Positions 26,381 through 34,099 of a stretch of DNA of 64,000 bases are shown piece after piece. Below the pieces are notes generated by a model. The model saw only the letters and a program-made list of their open reading frames with translations, was not told where the DNA came from and did not search any database. Position numbers and translations under genes: made by a program. The stretch is from Bradyrhizobium sp. CB3481 (lineage in GTDB: Bacteria > Pseudomonadota > Alphaproteobacteria > Rhizobiales > Xanthobacteraceae). The stretch lies in the NCBI RefSeq assembly GCF_029714305.1, contig NZ_CP121647.1:5476501-5540500 (forward strand). Reading direction: 5' to 3'. Positions within the stretch are counted from its first letter, which is position 1. Every line of letters starts with the position of its first letter.

Positions 26381-27279
26381 CGCGACACTTCCACGCTTCG
26401 GTTGACGAGCTTATAGAGGACGCCCCCAACAAATAGCATGATGATCGCGCCGACCCCGGCGGCGGCCGCGCCGCGACCGATGTCCAGATCAACAAAAGCC
26501 AGAACATAGGTGTAGACGCTGAATACTTCGGTTGATCGAGCAGGTCCGCCACCCGTCAAGATCCAGACCTGGTCGAAAGTGCGAAACGCGTCAATTGCGC
26601 GAATCAGGACACAAACAATGATCACCGGACGCAGCATTGGCAGCGTGAGGCGCCTGAAGATGCACCACGGCGTTGCGGCATCGATCCGGGCGGCCTCGAA
26701 CGGTTCGGGCGGCAAGCCCTGCAATGCGGCCAACAGGATGATGGTGAACCACGGCGTCCAGATCCAGATGTCAGTCATGATGACTAGCGCAAAGCTCGGC
26801 CAGCGGTCGGAGAGCCAGGCGATATCGGGAGCGCCGACATACGAGAGGAAGGTAGTAATTACACCGAACTGATCGTTGAAAGACCACCTCATCATGGTCG
26901 CGGTGATAACAGGCGCGATCGTCAGCGGCAGCAAGATGATGGTCCGCACAACCGCACGGCCCAAGAACGAACGGTTGAGCAATGATGCCAGCGCCAGGCC
27001 GAGTGCAAGGGACACGCCAACCGAGGCGACCATCAGGAGAAACGTATTGGGCAACACGATCTTCAAGAAGACAGGATCGGTAAAGACGGCGACGTACTGC
27101 TTCAGGCCGACCCAGGTCCTTTGCGGGTTGACGAGCGACCAGTCGCGGAAGCTCGCATTCATTCCGATCAAAATCGGAATGATTTCGAAACAAGCGAGAA
27201 CAATCCCAGCCGGCGCGATGAGGAAGAGCATGAAACGCTCTTTCTCATCGAATCCAAATTTCGTGGAACGAGCACTCAT
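26377..27279 (-). CDS. Sugar ABC transporter permease (MalF/UgpA type)
   Basis: The other permease (300 aa). Membrane helices include FLIAPAGIVLACFEIIPILI and TFLLMVASVGVSLALGLALA. The EAA loop is FEAARIDAATPWCIFRRLTL followed by PMLRPVIIV. Its start codon overlaps the solute-binding-protein stop (TGATG), and its end overlaps the next permease, so the three genes are tightly coupled. Confidence 0.92.
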   Translation of the reverse strand: MSARSTKFGFDEKERFMLFLIAPAGIVLACFEIIPILIGMNASFRDWSLVNPQRTWVGLKQYVAVFTDPVFLKIVLPNTFLLMVASVGVSLALGLALASLLNRSFLGRAVVRTIILLPLTIAPVITATMMRWSFNDQFGVITTFLSYVGAPDIAWLSDRWPSFALVIMTDIWIWTPWFTIILLAALQGLPPEPFEAARIDAATPWCIFRRLTLPMLRPVIIVCVLIRAIDAFRTFDQVWILTGGGPARSTEVFSVYTYVLAFVDLDIGRGAAAAGVGAIIMLFVGGVLYKLVNRSVEVSR

Positions 27280-28574
27280 CAGTCGTTAGCCGCAGCGCCG
27301 GCACGAATAGCATCGGAACCGGCCTTAAGGGTAGCAGCAATGTCCTCACGCTTGCCCTTCATTGCGCGGATCAGCGTGTCCGAATAGACCTTGTGCACGG
27401 TTGCCCAATTGCGGAAATAGTAGGCAGCATGGACATGATCAGGCGTGAACAGGATCATGTGGAGCCTGCGCCAGGTCGGGTCGTTCTTTTCGAGCGTGGG
27501 CCAGACGTCGGTATTTGGCGGCGGCGCTCCGGTCTGATTCCATTGCTCGATCTGACCGTCAGAATCGCCGAGCATCGCGCCAAGCAGCTTTTTGGCCACG
27601 GCCTTGCGATCATTTTGGAGGGTTTTTGGGATTGACCAGCCCCAGACGTCGATCCAGGTGCGCAGGCCGTCGCTCATCGGGCCGACGGGAAACGGCGCAA
27701 TGCCGACCCTTCCTGCTACGGATGATTTCTCGGGGTTATTGAAGGCGCCGAGGAACGTGGTGTCCGCCACCGTAAAGGCGGCATCACCAGCCTGAAAGAT
27801 CGCATTTGCCTCATCGCGCGAATAGGTCGTCATGCCCGATGGGCTTATTTTCTTGCTGTTGAGAGCATCCCACCAAAATTCCGCGGTCTGCACCTGGCAC
27901 GGAGAGTAAATCATCGGCTTCCAACCGTCGGCCGCAAGCTTCTTGTTGTCGCGCTCATACGCGGGCGCATAGATGTCGCAATTGTTGTTCCAGAGCGTCC
28001 ACCAAAAGCTGAAGAACGTGTTGGTGTAACTCATGCCGCCGACATAGCCCCACTTTACTTTCTTTTCGGACTGCAAAGTCTGACTGATCTTGACGAGATC
28101 ATCCCATGTCTTAGGCAGCTCCGCCTCGGGAACGAGGTCGGTGCGATAGAACAGAATGCCGGCCGTAGTCGTCATCGACACCGCCGTCGTCTTTCCGTCG
28201 GCAGTATGGAACGGCTCAAGCTGCCCCACCTCGACCTTGCGGGCATTGAGAACGTCGTCGAGCGGTTCAAGATACTGGGCGAGATCCTGTCCCCAGTCGT
28301 CATTATTCCAAATGATGTCGCATTGGTCGCTCGCCCCCGAGGTCAGCATCTGAGTGATCTTCGGCAAATAGACGGTATAGGAAGTTACCGTCTTCTTCAG
28401 CTTGACACCTTGCTTGTTTGCCCATTTCTCCAGGATCGCGACGTTTGCGACTTGCACTGGATGATTGATGTAACAGATGCTCAGCGCTGTTTCAGATTGC
28501 GCGGCTGTTGAAGCGAAGGCACTAAACGCGCCGCCGACAAGAAGCGCACGCGCGAGCTTATTTTCTCTTCGCAT
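27279..28574 (-). CDS. Extracellular solute-binding protein, family 1
   Basis: A 431-residue periplasmic binding protein that would capture the sugar or conjugate for the importer. The signal peptide (ARALLVGGAFSAFASTAAQS) is followed by SICYINHPVQVANVAILEKW. The class signature region is CDIIWNNDDWGQDLAQYLEP, and WTLWNNNCDIYAPAYE continues the fold. It is first in the minus-strand operon and so lies nearest the promoter (about 28590-28680). Ligand identity cannot be read from sequence; the GH88 genes suggest an unsaturated uronide oligosaccharide or conjugate. Confidence 0.92.
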   Translation of the reverse strand: MRRENKLARALLVGGAFSAFASTAAQSETALSICYINHPVQVANVAILEKWANKQGVKLKKTVTSYTVYLPKITQMLTSGASDQCDIIWNNDDWGQDLAQYLEPLDDVLNARKVEVGQLEPFHTADGKTTAVSMTTTAGILFYRTDLVPEAELPKTWDDLVKISQTLQSEKKVKWGYVGGMSYTNTFFSFWWTLWNNNCDIYAPAYERDNKKLAADGWKPMIYSPCQVQTAEFWWDALNSKKISPSGMTTYSRDEANAIFQAGDAAFTVADTTFLGAFNNPEKSSVAGRVGIAPFPVGPMSDGLRTWIDVWGWSIPKTLQNDRKAVAKKLLGAMLGDSDGQIEQWNQTGAPPPNTDVWPTLEKNDPTWRRLHMILFTPDHVHAAYYFRNWATVHKVYSDTLIRAMKGKREDIAATLKAGSDAIRAGAAAND

Positions 28575-28688
28575 GGTTTTCCTCCTCTAGGCAAAGCGTG
28601 CTTCTGCAGAAGCTTGTTCTTGTTCACTTGAGAATGTCACAGAGCCGACGGGCCCCTGTTGTAGAGAACTAACGTTCCGTTGAATGAA

Positions 28689-29280
28689 AGTATTGGCGGA
28701 CAGAGCGCCCCGCGTTAGGACGCCTTTCCGAATTTCTTGTACTTTCTTGCGCTACATCGGCATCGGGATGGTATGATCCGTTCGCTGCGACGCACAATCG
28801 CTGACAAGTGCGCGCATTCTGCCAGCCTCTTGCGTGCGGTTGCCGAAAGCTAAAAGTGTTCGCACAGCTGTACTAAGGTTGGCGTGCCGTCGCTTGAATT
28901 TTTGAAAGAGTAAGCCCAGACCTCCCGGCAGCCGAAGCCTGCTTCCAGTTCGCGTGGCAAGGCCATCAGGAAACCGGCAGCTCGAAAATCAAATCCAACA
29001 TCATTGCTAAACGACCTGAACTACGATTGGCGATGCCGCCAACGTCACAAAGATTGTGACTGATATGATGTATATGCATCCGCCGGCATCGTTGGTCTAT
29101 GACGTCCACTCGACGATCGATACGCCAAGACCACGCGTTTTGAGAAATGGATCTGCAGGAAACACTCTTGGTCGCGTTTCTGTCCACTGAAGAATACATC
29201 GCAGAAGGCTCGCGCCTGTTCATCATCAATCCTCCTGGCAAGCTGAACGCCGGCGCTGATGTGCGAGCTGGACGATACCC
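28689..29280 (+). pseudogene. Decayed duplicate of echA leader and gene start
   Basis: 28689-29010 repeats the leader of the hydratase gene (16085-16460) with many differences. About 150 bases on, the coding start is recognisable: ATCAATCCTCCTGGCAAGC matches the INRPDKLNAF-coding region at 16530-16560, and GTGCGAGCTGGACGA matches MRELDD. No open frame survives. It is an old tandem-type duplicate of the hydratase locus, not a functional gene. Confidence 0.6.
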
Positions 29281-29367
29281 GACACCATATTGAGGGGTAT
29301 CGTCGTAAAGCCGAACCGCGTCGTCTGCGAGGTGACGATAACGTCCCAATTTGAGCAAGACCTGCAG

Positions 29368-29490
29368 ACGATTGCAGTGGCCGCCGTATTCGTCTCTTTA
29401 TCGGAGATTGCCGGATCCTAGAAATCCAGAACGGTTACCAGGCGGGCCGGCACATGCGACAGCCACCAGTCGGTCGAAACGCAATGCCGC
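29368..29490 (-). pseudogene. GH88 gene fragment (copy of the 23.0-23.1 kb region)
   Basis: The stretch with GTGGCCGCCGTATTCGTCTC and CACATGCGACAGCCACCAG closely follows 23020-23115 inside the second GH88 gene, same orientation. It would encode part of the VAFWDFDD-WWLSHVP region. It ends abruptly at the next relic. Confidence 0.6.
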
Positions 29491-29499
29491 CTCGCCCGC

Positions 29500-30290
29500 A
29501 AGCGTAAGGATCAGCTGACTTCGAAAGGTCCACCACTCCGATACAGGGGCTGAAGGCCATGAGCCGTGCGAGCCATATCGCCAGATCCGAGCGCGCTGCA
29601 ACGAGCGTTCACTTGCTCGTAGCGAATGTTCATCGCGCGACAAGCAGCAAGCCCCGCATCGCCCTCCGCTGGTTTCTGGCCGTAGTCGATCGTACGATAC
29701 AGCGCCGAAACAAATTTCCCACGGCGTAGCCGACGTCGAATATCGTCCCCCCTCAAGCCCATTCAGGATGGCGAAGACCGCGTCGGAACGTTCGAGCCCA
29801 GCGATCTCCGCCGGTCCGACGATCGACGCTGGCCCAGGACTAACTTCGTGAAGTGGTGAAAAAACAAAAGCGCCCCAGGCGCGAAGTTGATCGCTCGGTG
29901 CAGCCAGGTAGACCGTGCCCTTCGTTGGCACGACGGGCTCGTAAATCAGAGCTCTGTAGATCGGCGATACGCGGACTAGGCAGCGTTCGCGTATCGCAGT
30001 AGACGTCGACGGCGCGCGAGGCGAGATCGGCCGCCCTGCGGTGCATCCATGCCGTGACATCCCCGCAGCGCGGCAAATGTCGCGGAAAAGACATCGCCAG
30101 ATCCTATCTTCCAAATGTGCGTGGAGCGGTAGGCTGGGATCACGGACGCCCGCTGCAAGTGGTCACGGTTGCCCCACTGCCCACCATCTTCACGATACCG
30201 ACTTCTGCCAAGCCACTGGTGGCGGTGGCGCAGGCGTGCGGGTTGTCGCAACCGAGACCTTAGCAAGGCATTGAATCGAAACATAAAGCT
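29500..30290 (-). pseudogene. Decayed PfkB-type kinase plus nucleoside 2-deoxyribosyltransferase
   Basis: Minus-strand pieces in alternating frames give two linked domains. First is a PfkB/ribokinase C terminus: IPAYRSTHIWKIGSGDVFSA (the G-[AS]-G-D catalytic motif), then MDAP and ASRAVDVYCDTR. Next is a nucleoside 2-deoxyribosyltransferase-like part: KGTVYLAAP, VFSPLHEVSPGPASIVGP, and AEIAGLERSDAVFAILNGLE, followed by weaker sequence. Several frameshifts separate the blocks, so no protein is made. Both are nucleoside/sugar enzymes, and a related chemistry appears in the intact PurF-like/HAD pair at 44.6 kb. The link between them is only a suggestion. Confidence 0.5.
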
Positions 30291-30425
30291 CGCGAAGAAG
30301 ACGGCGGCAATACTGTAATTTTGGCTTACCGCGCCCACCGAGACGGCGTTAATTCGAGCGGGATGGAGCCCAACGATTATGATCGAGCCGCTTGCCGAGA
30401 TCGCGCTCAAGAAATGTACGGCCGA
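30225..30425 (+). repeat. Degraded copy of HTH and nucleotidyltransferase pieces
   Basis: 30230-30335 matches 32335-32440 (tail of a small HTH gene), and 30338-30422 matches 33736-33815 inside the nucleotidyltransferase gene (AATTCGAGCGGGATGGA-x-CCCAACG type identity). The two source pieces are over 1.2 kb apart at the intact locus but adjacent here, so this copy carries a deletion. It encodes nothing intact. Confidence 0.7.
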
Positions 30426-30435
30426 AAAGGCCGGC

Positions 30436-30936
30436 TCAATTAGTTGGCGAAGCGGTGGTCTCGCGCGCGCTGGAGGTGACCTGCGGCAGGGCAAGCATGA
30501 AGGCATCGACCAGCCGACGCCGCCATGGCTGCGTCATCATCGAGAACTTGCCTTCGAGCAACGCCGCCTTTTCGCGGGCTCCCATGGTCTCAGTGGTTGC
30601 TTTAAGCAGCTCGGCCAGCAGCTTGTTGGTGCGCTCGCTTTCGCGCTCGAAATCGCCGCGGTAACCGCTGGCAATCATCTTCATCTCCGCGAGCTCGGCC
30701 TCCAGAGTATCGATCTGCTGCTTGAGGGCGGTGACCAGCTGCTGACCGGTCTGCGCTTGCGGCGGACGGGATATGGGGGAATGGTTGATTTCGGTGAGAT
30801 CGACTTGGACGAGCGCCTTCCCATCATTGGCGCGGATACGAGGCCAGCGATGTCGCTTCACCAGGGCACGCGCAGCCTCCGGAGAAACCTTGAGCCTTTC
30901 GCCCAACTCGGCATACGACAACATCTCGACGGGCAT
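30436..30936 (-). CDS. HTH plus coiled-coil DNA-binding protein (KfrA-like)
   Basis: A 166-residue protein. The N terminus MLSYAELGERLKVSPEAARA followed by LVKRHRWPRIRANDG looks like a MerR/excisionase-type HTH. Residues about 65-140 form a long charged coiled coil (LKQQIDTLEAELAEMKMIAS, then ESERTNKLLAELLKATTE). The layout resembles KfrA-type accessory DNA-binding proteins of plasmids and islands. The gene is intact among relics. Partner and binding site are unknown. Confidence 0.65.
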   Translation of the reverse strand: MPVEMLSYAELGERLKVSPEAARALVKRHRWPRIRANDGKALVQVDLTEINHSPISRPPQAQTGQQLVTALKQQIDTLEAELAEMKMIASGYRGDFERESERTNKLLAELLKATTETMGAREKAALLEGKFSMMTQPWRRRLVDAFMLALPQVTSSARETTASPTN

Positions 30937-31091
30937 CAGATCCGCTCCGTTTGGCCCCCGGATATGGCAGATCGTAACGATCCATGGTTAACCGGGGGTT
31001 TATTGCGGGACAGAGCTGGGCGCTTGCGCGCAACAAGAAAAAGGCGCCTATTGCGTCCTTCTGCATTCTTCGTTGGCTTTAAAGGTTTGAT

Positions 31092-31140
31092 AGTCGGAGC
31101 GAGAGGATTGAACCTCCGCCCCCTAGTCTCCCAGGCGGGC
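31092..31140 (-). tRNA. tRNA-Pro-like 3' half fragment (non-functional)
   Basis: The minus strand reads GGCGGAGGTTCAATCCTCTC then GCTCCGACT. This matches the T-arm and acceptor strand of a proline tRNA (usually GGAGGTTCGAATCCTCTCGC, then TCCGACCA) with one T-loop base missing. The 5' half and CCA are absent. Fragments like this are left when elements integrate at tRNA 3' ends, so it may be a worn attachment site. Confidence 0.4.
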
Positions 31141-31267
31141 TAAAGATTGAATTTGCTAGAGAAGTTGTGGAAACCGCTGGTACTGAGTCCCATTGTAGTC
31201 CATTGCTTTTCGTTTTAGTTGTAAACGAATTTCGATATGCCAGCACCGGGGTGCCCGCGGAGTTGTA

Positions 31268-31486
31268 GTGATGGTGAAGGACCTTGACGACCTCTCGCGT
31301 GTAGCAGTGATCGAAATCGACGAGTCGGCCGCAATCATAATTGAGCAGATCGATGACGAGATCACACTCTCTATCGCTAGCGTTGTGGGCGTTCATTTTC
31401 AGGTGACGGCCGAACAGGCGCTCAAGCTCTCCGAGGCCCTGGTTATTGCCGCTGAGAATGCGGCAAAATCCCGTGCATCAACCTAG
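31268..31486 (+). CDS. Small hypothetical protein, about 72 aa
   Basis: The frame reads MVKDLDDLSRVAVIEIDESA, then IASVVGVHFQVTAEQALKLS and EALVIAAENAAKS. The last part, V-H-F-x-x-x-AEQA-x-x-L-EAL-x-IAAE, recurs in small Bradyrhizobium proteins of unknown role. Two adjacent ATGs (31268, 31271) could start it. An overlapping minus-strand frame (31079-31396) is judged a shadow. Confidence 0.5.
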   Translation: MMVKDLDDLSRVAVIEIDESAAIIIEQIDDEITLSIASVVGVHFQVTAEQALKLSEALVIAAENAAKSRAST

Positions 31487-31577
31487 GCGTAGTTCGCGCA
31501 ACAAAAAAGGCGCGGAGTGATCCGCGCCCGATGTTACTTTCGATGCTGCGTCGCGATCAAAAGCTACAGAGCGTCGA

Positions 31578-31968
31578 TTATTCTCGCCGGATAATGTGCA
31601 GGCGATCGGGAATGTCGTTCGCATCCCCTTCCGCTTTGATTATGTGGACATGCTCGGCGCGGACGTCCCGCTCATCAAGTGGCTCGATCTTGGCCAGTTC
31701 AAAATCCTGCATCCACTCTTCGTAGGATTGCCCCACGTCTGACTTGCGCCATTCCTCCGATTTTTGAAGTCGCCGCAGGTCTCCTGCTCAACGGCATCAA
31801 AGATAACGTTGTGCTCTTCGGCCGTCCCGTTATAGCAACCTAGAGCTTGTAGCAGCCGGTGCGGAAAAATGCCTTGCGCTGCATTTCGAGCGCCTGGCCA
31901 GCAGTGCAAATGCTTTCGCGAGCGGCTTGGATTTGGGCGAGATAGGCCGGATCGATTTCAGTTTGCAT
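31578..31968 (-). pseudogene. Hypothetical gene broken by frameshift
   Basis: The start (31968) reads MQTEIDPAYLAQIQAARESI and stops after 42 residues. Downstream, in another frame, a coherent C-terminal segment reads RKSDVGQSYEEWMQDFELAK, then IEPLDERDVRAEHVHII and ends PDRLHIIRRE. The two probably belonged to one protein of about 120-130 residues. No family was recognised. Confidence 0.5.
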
Positions 31969-32296
31969 TAGCGCAATACCTCTCATCGGTTGATTGCAAG
32001 GCGTCCCACCTAGAAGCAAGAAAATAGGAATGCGATAGGAAGAAATAGGAAACATATATGCACTGCAACAAAAGGGCCGCGGGCGAGCCAGTGGTCGGTG
32101 AGACTGTTTGCAGTATAGGCCGGATCGGCGTCACGGGTGACATGTTCCGCCTCGTGACGATTCATCACCGCAAGGCGGCGAGCGCAAGATCCAATGGGCA
32201 TCGAACAATGGCGCACTGAACGCGATTGGGAGTTGTAGACAGCTACATCGGCGCCACGACCGCATCGCCCTCAAGCATTCCCCTATCGCGGCCAAA

Positions 32297-32467
32297 ATGC
32301 GCGAGACTGGAACAACCCAGTCAATCCTGGCGAGCGCGTGCGAATTGTCGCAGCCGCATCTCAGCAAGGTACTGAATAGAAAAGTAAAATTGGCGAAGAA
32401 GACAGCAGCAAAGCTCGAATTTTGGCTCACCGCGCCCACCCATGAGCCCGCCGCACCCCTCGCCTAA
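32297..32467 (+). CDS. Small XRE-like HTH protein, 56 aa
   Basis: From the ATG at 32297 the protein reads MRETGTTQSILASACELSQP and HLSKVLNRKVKLAKKTAAKL, then ends EPAAPLA. The recognition helix region (SQPHLSKVLN) and the following KK-x-AAKLE-x-WL pattern are typical of lambda-repressor-type HTHs. The frame is open upstream without a better start, so it may be a truncated larger regulator. It lies 175 bases before the excisionase-type gene. A degraded copy occurs at 30.2 kb. Confidence 0.55.
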   Translation: MRETGTTQSILASACELSQPHLSKVLNRKVKLAKKTAAKLEFWLTAPTHEPAAPLA

Positions 32468-32641
32468 TCGCGACGAAACTGGAGAGCTCGCGCCAAAGCG
32501 CAGAATGCAATTATGCAATTGCTGGCGGCGGTCGAGGACCGGCTAAAGCCGTGAATTCAACAGCAAACTGCAGAATTGACGGCTTGTTAAGGGATCTTCC
32601 AGATATTACATTTGCTTCACTTATTGCAGATGGAGGCTATC

Positions 32642-33418
32642 ATGGCCGAAGATCTGATCCGCCTGAAGATTGAAAGTAACGATCGTGACGAGGCGCGTAA
32701 GGGAGCCGACTTCCTGGATCGCGCCGCGATACTCGAACACGGCGGTCTTTTCGTCACCCAGGCTGATGGCGAGATACTCGCGGCAGAAATGCCGCCATCC
32801 CTGCTACGTGCGATGAAAAGCACTCTCACGGCGCTGGCTGAAACAGGTGAGGTTCTCCTTCTCAGGTCAGACCCCGAAATCTCACCCGAGAAGGCGGCCG
32901 AAATCCTAGGCATCTCACGGCCATTGGTCTATCAGCGGATGGATTCGGGCAAGCTTCCTTTCCGGTTGGTCGGAAGGCACCGACGTGTTCTCGTCAATGA
33001 CGTCATGATCCTGAAGCGGCTTGAGGATCGCCGGCGCGGCTTGGCGGATGCGCTTGATTTCGATCCAGACGAAGCGACAAGTCCCGCGACAAAACCGGTG
33101 ACGACCAGCCATCCCTTTTCCAATCGCGCCTTCAGACCACATGATATTGATGAACTCGTTCTCGGCACCACGAACGCTCCGTACCGCCGAACTATGAGTG
33201 CGACCGATCTGGTGGCTAGCATCTCCTCGACGGATTGGCGGAATTGGATCGCACATGCCGCAACGTTCTTCACGGAAGTACGACCCGAGCTTGTTCTGGA
33301 GTTTGCTCGGCGCCACGCTATTCCCATTCAAGACCTGGCGGCTTCCTATGAATCGATGAAGTCCACAACCGGCGAAAGCAGCCCAGCATTGGAGAGCGCA
33401 CTTGAGCGGGTGGCGTAA
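32642..33418 (+). CDS. Excisionase-type HTH protein, putative antitoxin
   Basis: A 258-residue DNA-binding protein. An N-terminal region (RKGADFLDRAAILEHGGLFV) is followed by a helix_turn_helix_17 excisionase domain at about 85-130: ISPEKAAEILGISRPLVYQR, then GKLPFRLVGRHRRVLVNDVM. A helical C-terminal part follows. It overlaps the nucleotidyltransferase gene by 17 bases, an arrangement common in toxin-antitoxin pairs; I infer it is the antitoxin and self-repressor. The start at 32642 (MAEDLIRLKIES) is preferred over 32612. Confidence 0.75.
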   Translation: MAEDLIRLKIESNDRDEARKGADFLDRAAILEHGGLFVTQADGEILAAEMPPSLLRAMKSTLTALAETGEVLLLRSDPEISPEKAAEILGISRPLVYQRMDSGKLPFRLVGRHRRVLVNDVMILKRLEDRRRGLADALDFDPDEATSPATKPVTTSHPFSNRAFRPHDIDELVLGTTNAPYRRTMSATDLVASISSTDWRNWIAHAATFFTEVRPELVLEFARRHAIPIQDLAASYESMKSTTGESSPALESALERVA

Positions 33419-34067
33419 ACTCCTTGGTCGAACGCTCGACGGGCTCTCGGCCCTCAAACAGCAGGGGCAGCCGGTCCCCAATTGGGTGCTGGGCGGCGGC
33501 ACAGCCCTGATGCTCTACACTGACCATCGGCTGAGCCGGGACATCGATGCGTTCATCGATGACCCGCAATATCTTGCCTTGTTGTCCCCAGACACCACCG
33601 ACGTATGGAGCTGCACAGATTGGGACACGACCGCCCACTATATCAAACTCAGATATCCCGAGGGAGAGATCGACTTCATCGTCAGCGGGACTCTCTCGGA
33701 CCTTGACCCGGTTGAAAAAGAAATTGACCTGACGTCAATTCGAGCGGGATGGAAGCCAACGATTATGATCGAGCCACCGGCCGAGATCGCGCTCAAGAAA
33801 ATGTACCATCGCTCAACGATTCTGAAGCCGCGCGACATCTTTGATATCGCCGTCGTCAAGAAGAATTATGGCGACACCCTCACCGCAAACCTGGGCGCAG
33901 TTACTTTGAAGAAGAAAGACCTTCTTCAGCGCGTCAATGGCATCCGTGTCGACTACCTCAAGGCCGACCTTGCAGAGCTCGACATCCAGCCTGGGTGGGA
34001 GCATGAGCAGGAGACTTGCCTCGAAACCGTTCGCACACTCCTGGCGCTGATTCCGGAAGCTGGCTAA
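33402..34067 (+). CDS. AbiEii-type nucleotidyltransferase, putative toxin
   Basis: A 221-residue minimal nucleotidyltransferase. The family motif is visible: WVLGGGTALMLYTDHRLSRD followed by IDAFIDD (G-G-T-A-L, then S-R-D-I-D with the metal-binding Asp pair), then EIDFIVSG for the third acidic residue. MIEPPAEIALKKMYHR and LKPRDIFDIAVV complete the AbiEii-like core. It starts at a TTG (33402) inside the end of the HTH gene. AbiEii toxins transfer nucleotides to tRNA; the target here is unknown. Confidence 0.8.
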   Translation: MSGWRKLLGRTLDGLSALKQQGQPVPNWVLGGGTALMLYTDHRLSRDIDAFIDDPQYLALLSPDTTDVWSCTDWDTTAHYIKLRYPEGEIDFIVSGTLSDLDPVEKEIDLTSIRAGWKPTIMIEPPAEIALKKMYHRSTILKPRDIFDIAVVKKNYGDTLTANLGAVTLKKKDLLQRVNGIRVDYLKADLAELDIQPGWEHEQETCLETVRTLLALIPEAG

Positions 34068-34099
34068 GTGTCAAATCGTTCGCGCTGGCGGGGGGATTC

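Noticed and set aside
29398..30114. Apparent 238-aa minus-strand protein
   Set aside because: Only part of the frame matches a deoxyribosyltransferase; other conserved pieces lie in other frames, so it is a relic rather than a gene.
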